Source: Bacillota bacterium LX-D (GTDB lineage: Bacteria > Bacillota > DUOV01 > Zhaonellaceae). Taken from it: a stretch of DNA of 64,000 nucleotides. Below are positions 61,176 to 64,000 of this stretch, piece after piece. Positions within the stretch are counted from its first letter, which is position 1, and each line of letters begins with the position of its first letter. The stretch covers positions 1 to 64,000 of the forward strand of contig JAVLUO010000011.1 of assembly GCA_031628995.1 (NCBI GenBank), given 5' to 3'. The position numbers and the translations under genes are program-made. A model generated the notes under the pieces. The model had not been told where the DNA came from. It made no database searches and saw only the letters and a list, made by a program, of their open reading frames with translations.

Positions 61176-62516
61176 TTGGCATTGTCAGGTTTAGAGATTT
61201 ACAAACAATTACCAAAAAAGAATTGCGCTGAATGTGGGCCACCGACTTGCTTAGCATTTGCGATGGCCTTAGCTGGAGGTAAAGCATCCCTGGATTCTTG
61301 TCCTTACGTTTCTGATGAGGCAAGAGCGAATCTAGAGTCTGCATCAGCTCCTCCGATTGCTAAAATCACCGTTGGTACAGGTGATTTAGCAGTAGTATTA
61401 GGTGATGAAACAGAATTATTTAGACATGACAAAAAGTTCTATCATGAAACTGCCATGGCTTTCACAGTAAACGATGATTTGGCAGACGATGAATTAACTA
61501 ATCGCATTAAAGAAATTAATGACTTAAAATTTAATAGGGTTGGATTAGATTATAATATCCAACTTATTGCTGTACAAAACAAGTCTAATGATGCTGCTAA
61601 ATTTGCTGATGCAGTTAAAAAAGTTAAAGAAGCAAGCGCATTGCCCATGGTTTTAGTAACTGAGGATGTGAAAGCAGCTGAAGCAGCACTAGAAGTCGTT
61701 GGTGGAGATAATCCATTACTTTGTGGTGCAAACAGTAGCAACTATGAAGCAATGGCTAACCTAGCTAAAGCAAAAGATGTAGCTTTAGTAGTTAAAGCAG
61801 ACGGCTTAAATGACTTAGCTGAATTAGTAGATAAAGTTGTAGCATTAGGTCATAAGAAAATTGTTGTTGATCCTGGTGCACGTGATGTGTCTAGAGCAAT
61901 TGCGGATTTCACTCAAATTCGTAGACTGGCTATCAAAAAGAAATTTAGATCTTTTGGTTTCCCAATTTTAACATTCACTAGCGCAACAGATGCATTGGAA
62001 GAGTCTTTAGAGGCTTCTGTATATGTAAGTAAATATGCTAGTGTAGTTGTGATGAATACAACTGATAAAGCTGTTGTATTACCTCTGTTAGCTTGGAGAC
62101 AAAATCTCTACACAGATCCTCAAGTACCAATTAGAGTACAAGAAGGGCTAAGCCCGATAGGTGAGGTAAATGAAAAGTCACCTGTCTATGTTACAACAAA
62201 CTTCTCCTTAACTTACTACACAGTACAAGGTGAAGTTGAAGCTAGTAAGATTCCGGCATATATCTTAGCAGTTGACACTGATGGGCTTTCTGTATTAACT
62301 GCTTATGCTGATGGTAAGTTCGAAGCTGATAAAATTGCTAATGTATTAAAGAAACACGGCGGTGAAGAACAAGTTAAGAGTCGTACTATAGTATTACCTG
62401 GTATGGTTGCAGTACTTAGCGGTAAGCTTGAAGAAGCAACTGGTGGCTGGAAGGTAATGGTTGGACCAAGAGAAGCATCTGGAATTACACCTTTTGCTAA
62501 AGTTAATTTCGCGTAG
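61176..62516 (+). CDS. acsC: corrinoid iron-sulfur protein, large (gamma) subunit
   Basis: AcsC holds the [4Fe-4S] cluster and, with AcsD, the cobamide that carries the methyl group from methyltetrahydrofolate to AcsB. The 446-residue protein has the cluster cysteines C17, C20, C25 and C42 (NCAECGPPTCLAFAMALAGG), the same positions as in Moorella. A TIM-barrel core and a C-terminal cobamide-contact domain follow. The TTG start has AGGAAGGGAGAG upstream. acsD does not follow directly. Confidence 0.95.
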   Translation: MALSGLEIYKQLPKKNCAECGPPTCLAFAMALAGGKASLDSCPYVSDEARANLESASAPPIAKITVGTGDLAVVLGDETELFRHDKKFYHETAMAFTVNDDLADDELTNRIKEINDLKFNRVGLDYNIQLIAVQNKSNDAAKFADAVKKVKEASALPMVLVTEDVKAAEAALEVVGGDNPLLCGANSSNYEAMANLAKAKDVALVVKADGLNDLAELVDKVVALGHKKIVVDPGARDVSRAIADFTQIRRLAIKKKFRSFGFPILTFTSATDALEESLEASVYVSKYASVVVMNTTDKAVVLPLLAWRQNLYTDPQVPIRVQEGLSPIGEVNEKSPVYVTTNFSLTYYTVQGEVEASKIPAYILAVDTDGLSVLTAYADGKFEADKIANVLKKHGGEEQVKSRTIVLPGMVAVLSGKLEEATGGWKVMVGPREASGITPFAKVNFA

Positions 62517-62529
62517 GAGATAAGATAAA

Positions 62530-64000
62530 ATGATAACTTGCTCGGTTACTTTTTTGCCTGATAATATTACAGTAAGTGTAGAAAAAGGCAAAACTATAGC
62601 TGAAGCAGCACAAATTGCTGGTATAAAACTAAAAATGCCATGCGGTGGCGAAGGATCATGCGGTAAGTGTGCTGTGAAAGTTATGAGCAATCGAGTATCC
62701 GACAATGTAGAAATTTCTCTTGACCAGAAGTTTGAACAGGTCTTAGCGTGTCAAACTGAAGTTTCTGAAGATGTTACAGTTGAAGTACCAGTTAATGCGA
62801 GGTTGGGAGAGCATCAGGTGTTACTTTCCGCAGAAGATGATAATGCACTTGGTACATTTGCTTTTGAACCTTTATGTTGGAAAGTAACAATTACTCTCTC
62901 CCCTCCTTCCATTAATGAAAATGCTAGTGATTGGATTCGCTTAAAGGGTGAGTTAGGTAAAATAGTTGGCGATGAAGAAGTTATTATTGGATTGCCACTA
63001 TTAACAAATTTAGCGCATATGTTAAGGGATGCAAGCTGGCAAGTAACTGTAACCTTACTTCAGCAAGACGGGTATGTCGAGGTGATTGATCTACAGCCGG
63101 GTGCTAACGATGAACCAATTTATGGTTTAGCAATTGATATTGGGACAACTACTGTAGTAGTTTATTTAGTGGATTTGTGTTCTGGCAAAGTTCTAGATAG
63201 AAATGGTACGTATAACAAGCAAGCCGTTTATGGTGATGATGTAATTGCACGTATTATACATAGTCAAGAAAAAAATGGTTTGCAGGAACTACAAGATGCA
63301 GTTGTAAATACAATTGATGAACTTACGAACCAGCTTTTGAAAAAAACCAGAATAGAAGGTACTGGTGTTAAAGCCATAACAATTGCTGCTAATACAATTA
63401 TGACACACCTTTTCTTGGGCCTTGATCCTAAATACATTAGGTTGGAACCATATATTCCTACTACATCGCAATTTCCTGCTGTTAAGGCAACAGAAGTAGG
63501 GTTGAGAAGTGTACCTAATGCCAATATTTATTGTATGCCGTCAGTAGGTAGCTATGTCGGTGGAGATATTGTGGCTGGAGTGTTGTATACAGGTATAAGT
63601 CAGAAAGATGAATTAACGTTATTTATTGACATTGGTACAAATGGAGAAATTGTATTAGGAAATAAAGAATGGTTAATTAGTTGTGCATGTTCGGCGGGAC
63701 CTGCATTTGAAGGTAGCGGTATAACATGTGGTATGCGTGCTATGCATGGTGCTATAGAAAGGATACAGATTACACCTGGTACATATGAGACACGTTATGA
63801 AACTGTCGAAGATGGTAAACCTACTGGAATTTGCGGATCGGGCTTAATAGATTGTATTGCTAAGCTCCATCATGTGGGATTATTAGATCGTGCAGGTAGA
63901 TTTACAGCAGATACACAAGATACAAATAGAATAAGAAACAATGAAGAAGGTAAGGAATTTGTAATTTCTTGGGAGAAAGAAGCTGGGGTAGATAATGATA
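62530..64000 (+). CDS. acsV: corrinoid protein reductive activator (RACo-type ASKHA ferredoxin), partial
   Basis: The gene runs off the right edge; about 490 codons are visible. The N-terminus is a [2Fe-2S] ferredoxin domain with C38, C44, C47 and C74 (MPCGGEGSCGKC, LACQTE). It is followed by a linker and an ASKHA ATPase domain of DUF4445 type (YGLAIDIGTTTVVVYLVD, FIDIGTNGEIVLGN, SAGPAFEGSGI, ICGSGLIDCI). RACo uses ATP to re-reduce Co(II) CFeSP. It begins 13 bases after acsC, so activator and target are co-expressed. Confidence 0.93.
   Translation, partial: MITCSVTFLPDNITVSVEKGKTIAEAAQIAGIKLKMPCGGEGSCGKCAVKVMSNRVSDNVEISLDQKFEQVLACQTEVSEDVTVEVPVNARLGEHQVLLSAEDDNALGTFAFEPLCWKVTITLSPPSINENASDWIRLKGELGKIVGDEEVIIGLPLLTNLAHMLRDASWQVTVTLLQQDGYVEVIDLQPGANDEPIYGLAIDIGTTTVVVYLVDLCSGKVLDRNGTYNKQAVYGDDVIARIIHSQEKNGLQELQDAVVNTIDELTNQLLKKTRIEGTGVKAITIAANTIMTHLFLGLDPKYIRLEPYIPTTSQFPAVKATEVGLRSVPNANIYCMPSVGSYVGGDIVAGVLYTGISQKDELTLFIDIGTNGEIVLGNKEWLISCACSAGPAFEGSGITCGMRAMHGAIERIQITPGTYETRYETVEDGKPTGICGSGLIDCIAKLHHVGLLDRAGRFTADTQDTNRIRNNEEGKEFVISWEKEAGVDND

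Overview
The window looks like a chromosomal stretch from a strictly anaerobic, spore-forming, AT-rich Firmicute (class Clostridia, Peptococcaceae-like). The evidence is sporulation genes (gerW/ytfJ, spmA, spmB, spoIIP, spoIVA), Gram-positive-type synteny (scpA-scpB, der-gpsA-spoIVA, aroF to cmk, an ispH fused to ribosomal S1 domains), frequent TTG and GTG starts with strong AGGAGG-type ribosome sites, and a carbonyl-branch Wood-Ljungdahl operon typical of acetogens and syntrophs. The genus cannot be fixed from sequence reading alone. Every protein gene lies on the + strand; the only - strand genes are a seven-tRNA cluster.

Layout. 1-95: 3' tip of a group II intron. 0.17-3.2 kb: three genes of the 2-hydroxyacyl-CoA dehydratase activator family. 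3.2-4.9 kb: lysine riboswitch and lysA. 5.0-11.7 kb: a DHH-CBS-CCA-adding fusion, M50 protease, trpS, scpAB, a DUF2953 gene and gerW. 11.8-17.1 kb: QueG-like protein, rarD, spmAB, rluB, a small Cys-rich protein, cobO and an unknown gene. 17.1-18.1 kb: ilvC. 18.1-20.3 kb: a 77-nt intron scar, a flavoprotein, a HutP-family gene and aroH. 20.3-26.1 kb: a leader with an apparent attenuator, then aroF-pheA-tyrA-aroA-cmk-plsC. 26.3-29.3 kb: ispH-S1 fusion and fni. 29.4-30.0 kb: an ORF-less group II intron. 30.1-38.5 kb: DUF1614, spoIIP, two DUF3189 genes, a DUF512 radical SAM gene, der, gpsA and spoIVA. 38.6-42.6 kb: pheB-hom-thrB-lysC. 42.7-46.6 kb: tRNA-Pro, an unknown gene, a glycosyltransferase, galU and a decayed group II intron. 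46.7-54.1 kb: an UPF0173 hydrolase and the tetrapyrrole genes sirC-hemA-hemC-cobA/hemD-hemB-hemL. 54.3-55.4 kb: tRNA-Leu, a broken threonine aldolase gene and the - strand tRNA cluster. 55.9-64.0 kb: cooC-cooS-acsB-acsC-acsV, cut by the window end.

How the genes fit together. The tetrapyrrole operon makes uroporphyrinogen III and precorrin-2, the entry to siroheme and cobalamin, and cobO adenosylates corrinoids. This suits the corrinoid demand of the CO dehydrogenase/acetyl-CoA synthase operon (AcsC is a corrinoid Fe-S protein and AcsV its activator). Amino-acid synthesis is grouped by family: aromatic (aroH to aroA), aspartate (lysA, hom, thrB, lysC) and branched-chain (ilvC).

Most unusual points: (1) three related group II intron copies or scars each sit just after the T-tract of an intrinsic terminator (ilvC, fni, galU), each in a different state of decay; (2) the aroF leader carries an 8-bp terminator overlapped by tiny aromatic-rich reading frames and lies just downstream of a HutP-family RNA-binding regulator gene. 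I found no CRISPR array, prophage, toxin-antitoxin pair, transposase or clearly new multi-gene system.
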